This document shows, piece by piece, positions 1 to 9,542 of a stretch of 64,000 bases of DNA (within the stretch, counting starts at the first letter, position 1; each line of letters starts with the position of its first letter). The notes below the pieces were generated by a model. That model did no database searches. It saw nothing but the letters and a program-made list of their open reading frames with translations, and was not told where the DNA came from. The stretch lies in NCBI RefSeq assembly GCF_032362555.1, contig NC_083532.1, positions 3,051,001 through 3,115,000 on the forward strand. Reading direction: 5' to 3'. The translations under genes were made by a program, and so were the position numbers. This DNA is from Amyelois transitella (lineage: Eukaryota > Arthropoda > Insecta > Lepidoptera > Pyralidae).

Positions 1-658
1 AGCATTTCTGCATACTTCAATAAAATCATTTATTGTTATTTTTGGCTTATGGACCCTTTCTATATCTAATTTAGGATTAAAATCTCCAAGCGATAATCTT
101 TTTCTACTAATATTATTCAAACCCTCACAGTATAAAGATATTAACTTATAAAAACTCTTGATAGTAAGGACTATTTGTTGAGAATCTTGTTTCAATGTAT
201 GATTTGCATCTATAACTTCAGATGGACCTATAAGTATTGATTGTGGCTGTTTATTTTGACCAGTCATTAATTTTGATTGTTCTTTGCACAAATCAACCGG
301 TAAAGGTTCACTAGCAGTTTCTATACTTCCTGTTCCTGTTACTATTTCTAATTCACGTGATGTTTCCATTAAATATGGTTCAGGGCTCAGACTTAAACGT
401 AAAGTATTAAAAGCTGGTGCCATTATTCTTGTTGCTTCTACCTCTTTTATGACGTCACCTCCTTCTTTTTTGGCACAAACGAAATAATCGGGGCACTCGC
501 ATAAATTTTTAACAGTCTTTGAACCATTTCTCATTTTGTTCAATGTTACTTTCATTCTATGCGATTCTTCTCTAGTGATCTCTTCTAGTTCCCCTTGGAT
601 GTAGTTTATGGTTGCTTGTGTCTTTGGTACAATTATTTGATTGATGATATTCTGACGT
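1..658 (-). CDS. Vha36-like: Gene A last exon: subunit D C-terminal helix plus novel tail (runs off window)
   Basis: The acceptor is gtcgacag at 666-659, phase 2. The reading frame is open from 658 to position 1. It begins KRQNIINQIIVPKTQATINY and continues to ELEEITREESHRMK, matching the last helix of V-ATPase subunit D (family pattern: NRRVNA...IIPR...TLAYI...ELDE.EREE..R.K). Canonical subunit D ends about 45 residues after this helix, whereas this protein runs on for at least another 170. The tail has a C.CPDYFVC cysteine pair and ends in the window with ITINDFIEVC, resembling the SIE.F...C signature of the repeats in gene B's 24621-26820 exon. There is no ATG at the exon start, as expected for an internal coding exon. 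The remaining tail and the stop lie outside the window. Confidence 0.85.
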
Positions 659-879
659 CTGTCGACAATTAATTGTAAAATTAGTATTTAGGCGATTTGT
701 AGATATTGCTTTAAAATATAAGCTGAAGCCTTAGCCAGTTATCAAGTGGTTTCTTTAGATATATCAATGAAAGGTTCTGTCATAGGTTCTGAGTATGTTG
801 TCAATGTTTTTGATTTGTGTTCTCGATCGATCCTCTATTTATTGTGTGTATGAATGTTAATCAATATATGGAGCCAGGA

Positions 880-1050
880 TCCTTAGGAATAAACAAACTT
901 GGAATTCTTCTTGTAGACGATGGCCAAGTAACCTGTCACTATTTGAATCTCAATTCCATTATAAAGCCCTACAGCTGAAAGTGGCCTTTCGGTCTTTTCA
1001 AGACTTTTAACTCCGCAAGGGATAAAGACGTAATAATATGTATGTATGTA
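880..1050 (+). mobile_element. SINE-1, head-truncated
   Basis: It retains the tail two-thirds (acttggga..cttct, cctgtcactatttgaatctc, ccgcaagggataaagacg) and ends in an ATGT run. It lies in the intron between the last two exons of gene A, antisense to the gene. Confidence 0.75.
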
Positions 1051-1091
1051 TCCTTAGCAGAAAGAGACCTACTAATAAGAAAATAACCAAC

Positions 1092-1252
1092 TTCGTAGCA
1101 CTCCTGTACGCGGCTTCTACTTGGAGGAAATTCGTCCTCAATTCGATCATCTTAATGTGGGTCTTCAGCAAGTTAGACCACGCCTTCTTGGCCTCTTGTA
1201 TCGTCTGACCACCTCTGGACAAGAACGGGCACGTCCGTTTGTTGTTTGGTAC
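1092..1252 (-). CDS. Vha36-like: Gene A exon: subunit D middle helix
   Basis: The acceptor is ctctgacag (to 1253), phase 0. The donor is the weak AA|gttggt at 1091-1086, phase 2. The 161 nt encode VPNNKRTCPFLSRGGQTIQE followed by AKKAWSNLL, then KMIELRTNF and EAAYRSATK. This aligns with gene B exon 21378-21535 (GNGGETIEEAKKFW, KMVELRRNF, ETAHKTATK) and with the family's LARGG..L..LK....A..LL.ELASLQTSF segment. The conserved GG(Q/E) and the spacing to the last helix are kept. The non-consensus donor may mean poor splicing, but the phase matches the next exon exactly. Confidence 0.82.
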
Positions 1253-1756
1253 CTGTCAGAGTATAAAGTACTCATTAATCTATACTTATATTTTAAAGCT
1301 GGAGAGTTTGTTAGTTTGTGTGAACACGTTAATCTCAGGATCAAATTATCTGGATCTGGTTTAAATTAAGACATTATTGATGCGTTAAATGTACCATTTA
1401 CCAAGGAAGGCTTTAGGCTATTCTAAAAGGAGCAAAGAAATAATTGAATATGTGAAAAAAAAAACGGGGAAAGTTATTCATCCTTGAGGGCTATTCTAAC
1501 TATTCCACGCGGACGAAGTCGCGGGCACAGCTAGTATACTATATAGGCTTCGTAACTTGGGATTCTTCTTAGGCGATGGGCCTTTTTTTGATGGCGATTT
1601 GAGTGCAACCAAAAGAAATATTCAGAGGTATTCAAAATAGAAAATACTATCTCCAAAATTTCAATTCCATCACAAGTCATCCATCTAAACGTGGCCTCCG
1701 AATCTTGTCACTATTTGGAATAAAGTGATTCTTGTGTGTGTATCAAAGTAAACAAA
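1253..1756. repeat. Decayed interspersed repeats in gene A intron
   Basis: Holds an old repeat beginning near 1300, a GC-rich end signature (ccacgcggacgaagtcgcgg, about 1504-1523, also seen at 13640, 34845 and 59850) and scraps of SINE-1 (1545-1590). I found no exon here. Confidence 0.5.
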
Positions 1757-2007
1757 CATACATACATATATATATGTCTTTATCCCTCGTGAAGTAGACA
1801 GAGACAGCAATCTTGAAAACATGGAAAGGCCACGTACGGCTTAATGATAGAATTGAGATTCAAATAGTGACAGGTTGCTAGCCCATCGCCTAAAAGAGGA
1901 ATCCCAAGTTTATAAGCCTATCCCTTAGTCGCCTTTTACTACATCCATGGGAAAGGGATGGAGTGGTCCTATTCTTTTTTGTAGTGGTGCCGGGAACCAC
2001 ACGGCAC
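1757..2007 (-). mobile_element. SINE-1, near full length
   Basis: A reversed copy: the ATGT-type tail is at the left and the hairpin head (ccgggaaccacacggcac) at the right, ending at 2007. It is in the same orientation as gene A. Confidence 0.85.
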
Positions 2008-2488
2008 ATCTTCATATTGCGTATGAAATATAAGATTTATTTAGCTTTACAATGCGCAGAGAATTACGGGCAATGCAAGACGACTACACAACACTACATA
2101 GTTCAAGTACAAAATGGAATCTCGGTAATTTTATTTTAAGTAATCCAATTTCTATATGAATGTATGTGGGCCGGGCCAATAATGGTCCAAATACGTCATA
2201 TATAATTTACTTCAAAAAACATCTGTGTTAACAATTTTGTTTATACGATAAATTTTATATTTATATAGATAGGTATAGGCTTTTTTTTTTCCTGTGGGTA
2301 GTTGCAGGCAAAACATTAAAAAACAGCTGATCCTATATTTTAATTATTTAATATTTTATTTTTAATACTTTTAATTAGTTTTATACAACAACTAATACTA
2401 CAATCATTAAGTTAATGATATAATAAAAGGAATACCTGCACCCACCTGCCTGCCTTGTGGATAAATTTTCTTTTATTACACAAACGAA

Positions 2489-3310
2489 ATGGACACACAG
2501 CGAAATTTACAACTGGAGCAAGTCCAACAGACGCAGAGGCAACTGGAAACTTCATTAGCTTGTCGCATGGCAGAGTTTGAGAAGAGGCTTACTGCAGCAC
2601 CATCAGCAGATATAGGTCAGTTGCAACGGGAGTTCCGGGACTTCAAGGAGTGTGTTTATTCCATTTTTCAAAATTTGCAACAGCAAATAAAGGATTTAGG
2701 CTGCAGAGTGGACTCCTTGGAGATGAGAGGCCGACGGAAAGTGCTGATGCTAAATGGTGTCACGGAAGATCCCAATGAAAATATCAAGGTAATAGTGAGT
2801 GATCTTCTTGCTGATAAATTCAAGTTAACAGATTCAAGCGCACAAATAAAGATCTGTCACCGCATTGGAACCAGAAGGCCAGACCGAGCTCGTCCAGTAT
2901 TAGTGAGTCTCCGCTCTCAGAAGATGAAATCTGATATATGGAACCAGAAAACAGCACTAAAGGGTACCAAAATTAGTATTGCCGAATTTCTCACACACAC
3001 AAGGCAAAGCGTGTTCTTAGCGGCTCGACGACATTTCGGTATGAGGCACTGTTGGACTCTCGATGGAGTTATCAATATTAAGATCCCAACTGGTGAGCGT
3101 GTTAAGATCGCAACCGAAGGTGAGCTAAATACTTTAATCAAGCGATTTCCAGGAGAGGACATATGCAGTGACCAGGGCTCGTCGACGACAGTAGACAAGC
3201 GTCCACCCCCAAAAAGAACGACCGCGGCTGTAGTCGATAAAAGGAATGTGACCCGACGGCAGACACAGGCGGTCAAATCTAAGTTGCCACCACCTCCGCA
3301 TACAAATTGA
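2489..3310 (+). CDS. LINE ORF1 protein (RNA-binding/chaperone type)
   Basis: 273 aa. Residues 1-80 are rich in Q, E, L and K with heptad character (a likely trimerising coiled coil). Residues 85-185 read RRKVLMLNGVTED, then ICHRIG and RPVLVSL, a pattern like the RRM-like domain of L1-type ORF1 proteins. The C-terminal 60 residues are basic and proline-rich (KRPPPKRTT, KLPPPPH), suited to nucleic-acid binding. There is no CCHC zinc knuckle or PHD finger. In this family the protein coats the element RNA as a ribonucleoprotein for target-primed reverse transcription. The stop lies 530 nt before ORF2. The domain call is by pattern only. Confidence 0.78.
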   Translation: MDTQRNLQLEQVQQTQRQLETSLACRMAEFEKRLTAAPSADIGQLQREFRDFKECVYSIFQNLQQQIKDLGCRVDSLEMRGRRKVLMLNGVTEDPNENIKVIVSDLLADKFKLTDSSAQIKICHRIGTRRPDRARPVLVSLRSQKMKSDIWNQKTALKGTKISIAEFLTHTRQSVFLAARRHFGMRHCWTLDGVINIKIPTGERVKIATEGELNTLIKRFPGEDICSDQGSSTTVDKRPPPKRTTAAVVDKRNVTRRQTQAVKSKLPPPPHTN

Positions 3311-3840
3311 GTCTGTTGGCCTCTTTCACTTCCACCTCCCTGTGTATGTTTTCACGCGGTGCTTATTAATTTTGTATTTCGTTGGTTGGTCCACTATATT
3401 TTGTTAAATGCGAGTGGGTAAATTCCTAGTTTTCTCTTAGTTACTGATGTAGTTTTGTTTGTTTTTCTTTTTTATCTGACAGCCGTCGTTTTCCTGTCTT
3501 AATGACAGGCGTCAGTTGTCAATTTTCTTTTTAAAGTAACCGTCATATACTTTGGAATGAATCCAATCGCTATAAAGCCCGCCATACACTCGAGACTTGT
3601 CTTTTGGTGTGTACATAATATTTTTTTTTTGTTTCATATTTGAGTTTCTTTATTTTTCTTTGTCTGCTTGTGTCATAGACCTTATAATAAAATTTGTATT
3701 TGTATCAGTTATCAGGTCCGGCCGGCAGGTTGTGCAGGAACAGACTTAAAACTACACCCTACATACATAATATATTAATATATATATTTTTATAATTTGA
3801 TTATTTATTATATTTAAATTAACCTATTTATATATATACA

Positions 3841-6786
3841 ATGCAGCAATGTGATAATATTTTTTTATCCGAAACCTTCTGCTCTGCTGAGGGATCTGGT
3901 GACTCAAGTTTTGTTTCCTGTGATTCTACAATGACCTTGGGGGCTTTTGTTGATAATACATTCCACAATTTTCCATATAATTTTAATGTGTGTCATATCA
4001 ATGCACAAAGCATTCCTGCGCATTACACAGACTTCATTGAAACGTTTTCTTCCGTGCACCTTGGCGCAATTCTTGTGTCCGAAACCTGGTTGAAACCAAA
4101 TTTACCTTCGACTAGCTATTCGCTACCTGGCTTTATCTTAATACGAAACGATCGTGTCGGATCCCGGGGAGGCGGTGTTGCCATTTATTTAAGAAGTGAT
4201 ATACATTACCGTGTGCTCGCTATGTCACCTTCTGAATACACCGCCAGCAGCGAATATATATTTCTTGAGGTCTCGTTTAAGGGAGTCGGAGCCGCTTTGG
4301 GAGTATTCTATTGCCCCTCTTCACATATTAATTATTTCAGTGCTTTTGAATCTCTCCTTGAGTCGGTTTCTCCAGATTACACACACCATCTGATCCTAGG
4401 AGATTTCAATACGTGTCTGATGAAGGATGACTCCAGGGCCAAAAAGCTGCGGGGTATTGTCAAGTCGGTCAATTTCTCAATCTTACCATCCGGTTCAACA
4501 CACTTCACAGAACATGGTCCCTCTTTGCTTGACTTGATCATTACCTCTTCAGCTGGTCTTGTTGCCAATCATGGTCAAGCGCCCGCTCCTGAATTCTCTC
4601 ATCACGATCTTATTTACGTTTCCTATAAAATTAAAGTTCCAAGACCAAAACCAACCATAATGAAACTCCGTTGCCTTTCCAAAATAAATAATGATGCTCT
4701 TACATCTGATGCAGCTAGGATAGATTGGTCTCCGGTTTTGTCGGCTAATGCAGTGGATGAAAAAATTGCTAGTTTTAATAATGAAGTATTAACACTGTAC
4801 GATAAACATGCTCCCGTACGTGCCATCAAAATAAAGCGCCCTCCTGCACCATGGATCACGGAGGCGGTACGTATCGCCATGAGAAAACGAAATCGTGTTT
4901 TTAGAAAGTTTAAACGGGATCGTACTAACGAAAATTGGTGCTTATATAAGGCTGCAAGGAATCTCTGCAATAGATTTTGTAGAAATGCAAAACGCCAATA
5001 TTTCTCCGACAACATAGAAAATGTTTCTCCAGCTAATATGTGGAAATTTCTTAATTCTCAGGGTATAGGTAAAGTACAGAAATCATGTTCAAAATTCCCT
5101 TTCACTTTGAATGAGCTTAACAATCATTTTTCCTCAGTTCCTCTTTTAGATGAAAATACAAAATTAGCTTCGATCTCTTCCATTCTTGCTTTGCCTTCTC
5201 CCGACGGTAGGCCATTTGAATTCTCAGCTGTCACTGAAGACGACGTATACAAAATCATTCATTCCATCTCCTCTAATGCCGTTGGTCCAGATCAAATAAG
5301 TCGTGTGATGTTAATTCCAATCCTCTCTTATATCCTCCCTATCATCACCCATATTATTAATAACAGTTTCTCAGAAAATCGCTTTCCTCTATCATGGCTT
5401 ATGGCCTATGTACGCCCTCTCCCAAAAATCCCAGATCCAACTCATTTGAATGAAGTACGTCCTATCTCCATACTTTCATTCTTATCGAAGGTTCTAGAAG
5501 CATCTGCCTTTAACCAGTTATCAAAACATCTGCTTGATAACCACCTTTTAAACAAATATCAATCTGGTTTAAGGCCGGCGCATAGTACCACCACTGCACT
5601 TCTTCGAGTTACAGAAGACATTAGAACGGGCATGGAACATAAACAAGTCACAATATTAGTATTAATAGACTTTAGTAACGCATTTAATACTGTTGACATT
5701 GATATCCTTTTAGCCACCCTTTCCCGTTGCAACGTCTCTTCTTCAGTGATTTCTTGGTTCTCCAGTTATCTTCATGGACGCCGGCAACAGGTTCGTAACG
5801 GTACGGATGAATCAGACTGGTGCGAATTGAAAGCTGGCGTCCCACAAGGCGGTATTTTGTCTCCTATTTTGTTCTCAGTTTTCATAAACTTGCTTTCATT
5901 ATATATTAACTGTTTCTATCATTTCTATGCTGACGACTTGCAGCTTTATGTACAGACGAATATTGATAACATGGAACAGGCCATTGATTTGCTGAATCAT
6001 AACTTAAATAGAGTTCTAGACTGGTCTAATCGATTTGGCATTTCTGTTAATGTTAAAAAGTGTCAGGCTATAGTAGTTGGCAGTTTCTATCAGATTAATA
6101 ATATTGACATTAACACCTTGCCACCGCTGATCTTTGACGGAACTATTATTGAATTTAGTACGACGGTTAAAAACCTTGGCCTACATATTGATACCAACTT
6201 ACATTGGGATTCACACGTTGTTGCAACCAGTCGGAAAGTTTACAGTGTTCTGCATTATCTGCAACGCTTAAAACATTTTCTTCCAACAAAGACGAAGATT
6301 ATGCTTACCCAAGCACTTCTTCTGCCTATAATTGATTATGCTGATGTGTGTTATCTGGATTTAACTGAAGAGCATCTCAACAAATTAGAACGTCTTCTAA
6401 ACAATTGTATTAGGTTTATATTCTGCCTTCGGAAGTACGATCATATTTCTGAATACCGTTCTCAGCTAAATTGGCTCCCCATCCGTAACCGTAGAAATCT
6501 TCACATTTTATGTCAGCTCTATACCATTCTCAACAATCAGCTTGCCCCAGACTATCTTAAAAAAGACTTCCAACTATTAAGTTCTACTCACGAAAAAATC
6601 CTTCGTTCTTCAAATAAGTTAACTCTTGCTATCCCTTTTCACCGTACAGGTATTGCCTCCAATTCTTTCGCCGTTATGGCTGTTAGGCTCTGGAATTCAC
6701 TTCCCGAGTCCATCAGGACATCCCCAAGTCGTTCTAGTTTCAAATCGCGGGTAAACGGGTTTTTCCTGAGTCGCGAGGGTATTTAA
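3841..6786 (+). CDS. LINE ORF2: AP-type endonuclease and reverse transcriptase
   Basis: 981 aa, no internal stops. The N-terminal endonuclease (about 45-265) shows the NAQSI start, SETWL, GGVAIYLRSD, LILGDFN, LLDLIITSS and FSHHDLIYV catalytic blocks. The reverse transcriptase (about 480-760) shows RPISILSFLSKVLE, QSGLRPAHSTTTALL, LIDFSNAFNTVD, GVPQGGILSPILFSVFIN and the active-site FYADDLQLY, then VKNLGLHID. The C-terminal region contains AVRLWNSLPESIR, common in CR1/L2-type elements. No RNase H or restriction-type endonuclease domain is seen. All catalytic motifs appear intact. The CR1-group assignment rests on motif style and the 3' tail; the exact clade (CR1, L2, Crack, Daphne, Kiri) is open. 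Confidence 0.9.
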   Translation: MQQCDNIFLSETFCSAEGSGDSSFVSCDSTMTLGAFVDNTFHNFPYNFNVCHINAQSIPAHYTDFIETFSSVHLGAILVSETWLKPNLPSTSYSLPGFILIRNDRVGSRGGGVAIYLRSDIHYRVLAMSPSEYTASSEYIFLEVSFKGVGAALGVFYCPSSHINYFSAFESLLESVSPDYTHHLILGDFNTCLMKDDSRAKKLRGIVKSVNFSILPSGSTHFTEHGPSLLDLIITSSAGLVANHGQAPAPEFSHHDLIYVSYKIKVPRPKPTIMKLRCLSKINNDALTSDAARIDWSPVLSANAVDEKIASFNNEVLTLYDKHAPVRAIKIKRPPAPWITEAVRIAMRKRNRVFRKFKRDRTNENWCLYKAARNLCNRFCRNAKRQYFSDNIENVSPANMWKFLNSQGIGKVQKSCSKFPFTLNELNNHFSSVPLLDENTKLASISSILALPSPDGRPFEFSAVTEDDVYKIIHSISSNAVGPDQISRVMLIPILSYILPIITHIINNSFSENRFPLSWLMAYVRPLPKIPDPTHLNEVRPISILSFLSKVLEASAFNQLSKHLLDNHLLNKYQSGLRPAHSTTTALLRVTEDIRTGMEHKQVTILVLIDFSNAFNTVDIDILLATLSRCNVSSSVISWFSSYLHGRRQQVRNGTDESDWCELKAGVPQGGILSPILFSVFINLLSLYINCFYHFYADDLQLYVQTNIDNMEQAIDLLNHNLNRVLDWSNRFGISVNVKKCQAIVVGSFYQINNIDINTLPPLIFDGTIIEFSTTVKNLGLHIDTNLHWDSHVVATSRKVYSVLHYLQRLKHFLPTKTKIMLTQALLLPIIDYADVCYLDLTEEHLNKLERLLNNCIRFIFCLRKYDHISEYRSQLNWLPIRNRRNLHILCQLYTILNNQLAPDYLKKDFQLLSSTHEKILRSSNKLTLAIPFHRTGIASNSFAVMAVRLWNSLPESIRTSPSRSSFKSRVNGFFLSREGI

Positions 6787-7122
6787 TATCGCCTTTTCAC
6801 TCATTTCGGTAATCACTGCACCTATTTATTTATGTATATTGTTTATCTATTGTAGTTTTTATGTATGTATATTGTTTATCTATTGTATTTTTTATGTATG
6901 TATATTATAATTATTTTATTTTATATTTTGTGTAGGTATAAATATATTTATTTAGTTTAACCCCACATGAAGTTCTCTGTAAGACCCAATGGTTGACTGG
7001 TAGATAATGCTTCTAGCATTAAGTCCGCCAATTGTGCTATACATTTGTATCTTGTGCAATGAAGTTTAAATAAATAAATAAAAATAAATATAGTATTGTT
7101 ATATTTCGTCATTTCACCATCT

Positions 7123-7139
7123 GCCTCCGTGGCGCAATT

Positions 7140-7179
<40 letters not shown>

Positions 7180-7196
7180 GATCCCACCCGGGGGCG
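7123..7196 (+). tRNA. tRNA-Asn (GTT)
   Basis: 74 nt folding as a full cloverleaf. The acceptor arm pairs GCCTCCG with CGGGGGC; the D arm is GCGC/GCGC; the anticodon arm is TTCGG-CTGTTAA-CCGAA with anticodon GTT; the T arm is GGTGG-TTCGATC-CCACC. Box A and box B are intact. A T6 run about 8 nt after the gene is a good Pol III terminator. It sits in the gene A intron after exon 7531-7639, on the opposite strand to gene A. Confidence 0.95.
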
Positions 7197-7530
7197 ACAC
7201 AGTTTTTTACAAGTTGATAGGAGTCTTCTACTTTATATTTTTAACCACCATATTAAAAAATTACACGGTTTTTTTTGTGGATTTTTTTTTATGGATTTAA
7301 TGATGAATTAGGCGGGAATGTAGGTATGGCTGCGTTTCATGAAAATCGGTCGAATTAACTGCCGCTTCATAATGTCGGTCTTTATATTTACGACTCCCTT
7401 ATTAAGGATATCAAATAAAAGGGTAAATAGTAGTATGTATACCTACACTGCAACAAAATCTTGGTTTTTTTAAATTTTTTACAGAAATAAAAAAAAATTG
7501 TTTTATTTATTTGACCTGAAAAATACTTAC

Positions 7531-7639
7531 AGATTTAACTTCTTCAATGACAGTTTTGTAAAAATCTTGATTGAAATAGCGACAGCGTGCTAACAGAAGG
7601 TAGGCCTCTCTTGTTTGATTAGCAAAGTTTTTGTATACA
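7531..7639 (-). CDS. Vha36-like: Gene A exon: subunit D ARCRYF helix
   Basis: A strong acceptor (ttttttttgcag, to 7640) and a consensus donor (gtaagt at 7530-7525) bound 109 nt, phase 2 to 0. The exon encodes VYKNFANQTREAYLLLARCR, then YFNQDFYKTVIEEVKS. Gene B exon 16872-16983 reads AYGSFAEVMKEAFILLARCR and YFFPELNKIVTED, and canonical subunit D has GEVM.EAAFSLAEAKF..GDF. The shared LLARCRYF, which replaces the family's SLAEAKF, marks genes A and B as sister paralogs. Splice-site quality and uninterrupted frame argue against a pseudogene. Confidence 0.88.
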
Positions 7640-7686
7640 CTGCAAAAAAAACAATACACTATTTAGTCATTCTGTGGTTTTATTTC

Positions 7687-7922
7687 ATACATACATACAT
7701 AAAATCACGCCTCTTTCCCGGAGGGGTAGGCAGAGACTACCTCTTTCCACTTGCCACGATCTCTGCATACTTCCTTTGCTTCATCCACATTTATAACTCT
7801 CTTCATACAAGCTCGGCGGTTTCGGTTACTTTTGACCTGACCCTTTACCAGGACGTCCTTAATTTGATCAAGATACGTTCGTCTAGGTCTTCCCACTCCG
7901 ACCTTTCCCTCCACACTCTCAC
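7687..7922 (-). mobile_element. RTE LINE, 5'-truncated 3' end
   Basis: A reversed (ATGT)n tail, then the last ~69 codons of the RTE ORF still open on the minus strand (CRDRGKWKEVVSAYPSGKEA at the end, stop at 7705). It corresponds to 42360-42600 of the intact RTE and lies just upstream of exon 7531-7639. Confidence 0.85.
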
Positions 7923-7999
7923 TTTATTTCATAAGAACGTAATTTTTTTCAATATTTTTTTTGAGAGCAATTTGAGCAAATTTACAACGTGTAGCGGGA

Positions 8000-8215
8000 A
8001 TGGTCGTAGTGGGAAGGCCTAAACTAACGTACGTATCTAGATCAAATTAAAGACGTCCTGGCAAAGGGTGAGGTTAAGAGTACCCGAAACCGCCGAGCTT
8101 GCATGAAGTGAGTTATGAATGTGGATGAAGCGAAATAAGTAGGAATGCAGAGATCGTGGCAAGTGGAAAGATGCATTCCCAGCCCTTTGGGAAAGAGGCT
8201 CGTATGTATGTATGG
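8000..8215 (+). mobile_element. RTE LINE, 5'-truncated and mutated
   Basis: Matches the RTE 3' end from gtgggaaggcctaaactaac to a short ATGT tail. It has more substitutions and stops than the 7687 copy, so it is older. The two copies lie tail-outward, in inverted orientation, in one intron. Confidence 0.75.
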
Positions 8216-8227
8216 TTTTTTTTTACT

Positions 8228-8389
8228 CAAAAACCGCCTAGCTATATGAACACGGACGGGAGCGACTCCCACTTAACTTCTGCAACCGTTGCAAGTGAAC
8301 CTAACTCATACATACATGAAATCACGCCTCTTTCCCGGAGGGGTAGGCAGAGACTACCTAACTCATATTGAATCATTGCATGTGGGTTA
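8228..8389 (-). mobile_element. SINE-2 fragment, interrupted
   Basis: Carries the SINE-2 body signature gagcgactcccacttaactt (compare gaagcgactcccatctgacc at 60450). It is split by the RTE tail at 8307-8357 and resumes with a duplicated acctaactcata. Confidence 0.55.
8307..8357 (-). mobile_element. Minimal RTE insertion (about 50 bp) with target duplication
   Basis: Only the last ~45 bp of the RTE 3' end plus an ATGT tail are present. It is flanked by acctaactcata on both sides (12 bp). It is an extreme 5' truncation, showing that the tail alone is enough for mobilisation. Confidence 0.75.
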
Positions 8390-8648
8390 GTGCCGTGTGG
8401 TTCCCGGCACCAATAAAAAAAGAATAGGATCACTCCATCTCGTTGGAAAAGGATGTTGTAAAAGGCGACTAAGGGAAAGGCTTATAAACTTGGGATTCTT
8501 CTTTTAGGCGATGGCCTAGCAACCTGTCACTATTTGAATCTCAATGTTATCATAAAGCCAAACAGCTTAACGTGGCCTATCAGTATTTCAGACTATTGGC
8601 TCTGTCTACCCCGCAAGGGACATAGACGTGATTATATGTATGTATGTG
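8390..8648 (+). mobile_element. SINE-1, full length
   Basis: Starts with the complete gtgccgtgtggttcccggca hairpin and ends gacgtgattatatgtatgta. It abuts the donor side of gene A exon 8674-8851, antisense to the gene. Confidence 0.9.
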
Positions 8649-8673
8649 GGTTAAAAAGTAGACCTAAGCTAAC

Positions 8674-8851
8674 CTCTGCAGTTCAGCCGATATCTTCCTC
8701 AACTCATCACCAGTACTGCAGCTGTTCCACTTCATCATCTCCCGGCCGAGGTACGCGACACTGAGTTTGTTCCTCATCTGTTGAAGCTGAAGAAGAGTTG
8801 GCAGAGTGGAGAATGGAGCTGCGCAGTGGCAGAGTTCTAGTTCTTCTGAAT
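8674..8851 (-). CDS. Vha36-like: Gene A exon: subunit D N-terminal helix
   Basis: Acceptor aaatgtag (to 8852), phase 1; donor AG|gttagc (8673-8668), phase 2; 178 nt, open. It reads LQLQQMRNKLSVAYLGREMM, KWNSCSTGDELRKISAELQ. Gene B exon 16308-16479 has LAQMRTRLHMCYLGRKLMKW and TGAELRKLSAEIQ. The order L..M...L......G...MK is that of the first subunit D helix (PSR..L..MK.RL..A..G..LLK.K), although the basic LLKKK stretch of true subunit D is mostly lost. No methionine begins the exon; it is preceded by an acceptor and its phase needs an upstream exon, so the start codon lies further right and is not identified. Confidence 0.82.
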
Positions 8852-8887
8852 CTACATTTAGTTAAAAATTAGTTATTTTACCTAGAC

Positions 8888-9145
8888 TTACATACATATC
8901 ATCACGCCTGTCTTCCATTGGGGTAGGCAGAGACTATGGATTTCCACTAGTACCTAATGCCTTGACCCAAACTTGAGCCAAAAATACACTTTTTGTATAT
9001 ACTTTTGTTTGTAACGCGATAACATTGACAATTTTGTAAAAATTTTAAGGTTTTGCGAGGTCTTAGTTCGCGTGGAATAACTGGTTACATACATCATATA
9101 ATCACGGCTTTATCCCTTACGGGGCAGACAGAGCCAATAGTACCT
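8888..9145 (-). repeat. Two retroelement tail fragments
   Basis: 8888-8950 is an RTE 3' tail (cacgcctgtc..ggggtaggcagagacta). 9085-9142 is a SINE-1 tail (ataatcacggctttatccct). Both are reversed; the stretch between them has no recognisable content. Confidence 0.6.
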
Positions 9146-9542
9146 TTTTCCATTCTCTATCGTCCAATAATCTATTGATTTCAAAAAGGCCAATCATTGA
9201 GCTAGATTTGTATTCGCACTTTTTTATTTGTAATCATGAATTTCATTTTTTTATTGTTTTTTTTTATTTCTGTATATTTATTGGTATACATATTTTTAAT
9301 TGGATTTTCTAAGTTCACCACATACTTATTTGTGTTTTGTAAAATGTCATATTAATTTTGACTTGATTGAAGTTTCAAGTCATAGAAGAATCCATAAGAA
9401 GTTTTATCTGCAAAAAAAATGAGGTGCAAAGAATGTGTTAATAATTTATTTACATGTTTTTATAAATATTACTACGTCTTTTACCTTTGCGTGGTAGACA
9501 GGGCACACAGTCTGGTCAATTTCTATTTGATTATTTTTATTT

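Larger units (their letters stand above)
2280..7090 (+). mobile_element. CR1/L2-type non-LTR retrotransposon, apparently intact two-ORF copy
   Basis: ORF1 (2489-3310) and ORF2 (3841-6786) are both open, preceded by about 200 bp of leader and followed by a ~300-bp 3' UTR ending in an A-rich TAAA-type tail (about 7066-7090). Such short microsatellite 3' ends are usual in the CR1/L2/Daphne group. The 5' boundary is estimated, and no target duplication could be set with confidence. The element lies in an intron of gene A, on the opposite strand. Two undamaged ORFs imply recent insertion and possible activity. Confidence 0.85.
1..8851 (-). other. Vha36-like: Gene A: V-ATPase subunit D-like gene (partial, leftward)
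   Basis: This is a gene model assembled from four exons on the minus strand: 8851-8674, 7639-7531, 1252-1092 and 658 to beyond position 1. Joined, they read without a stop in phases 1-2, 2-0, 0-2 and 2, exactly the phases of gene B. The product follows ATP6V1D/Vha36, the rotor-stalk subunit of the V1 sector of the vacuolar proton pump: N-terminal helix, an EA..LLARCRYF block matching the family's EVM.EAAFSLAEAKF block, a GGQ....K helix, and the C-terminal helix with VPKT.ATI.YI..ELEE. The counterpart of gene B's 72-nt exon was not found; it should lie between 7531 and 1252, where a CR1-like LINE has inserted. The start-codon exon lies upstream of 8851 and was not found. A long non-canonical tail begins in the last exon. 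Sequence-level support for the family is strong; whether the gene still works in a pump is unknown. Confidence 0.8.

Noticed and set aside
2110..2200. Minus-strand IKLPRFHFVLE as the missing gene A exon.
   Set aside because: The only available acceptor gives the wrong phase, and similarity is limited to a few residues.
7320..7405. Minus-strand reading GVVNIKTDIMKRQLIRPIF as gene A's missing VAGV exon.
   Set aside because: No GT donor at the right place, no VAGV, and part of the sequence (catgaaaatcggtcg) is a phrase common in dispersed repeats.
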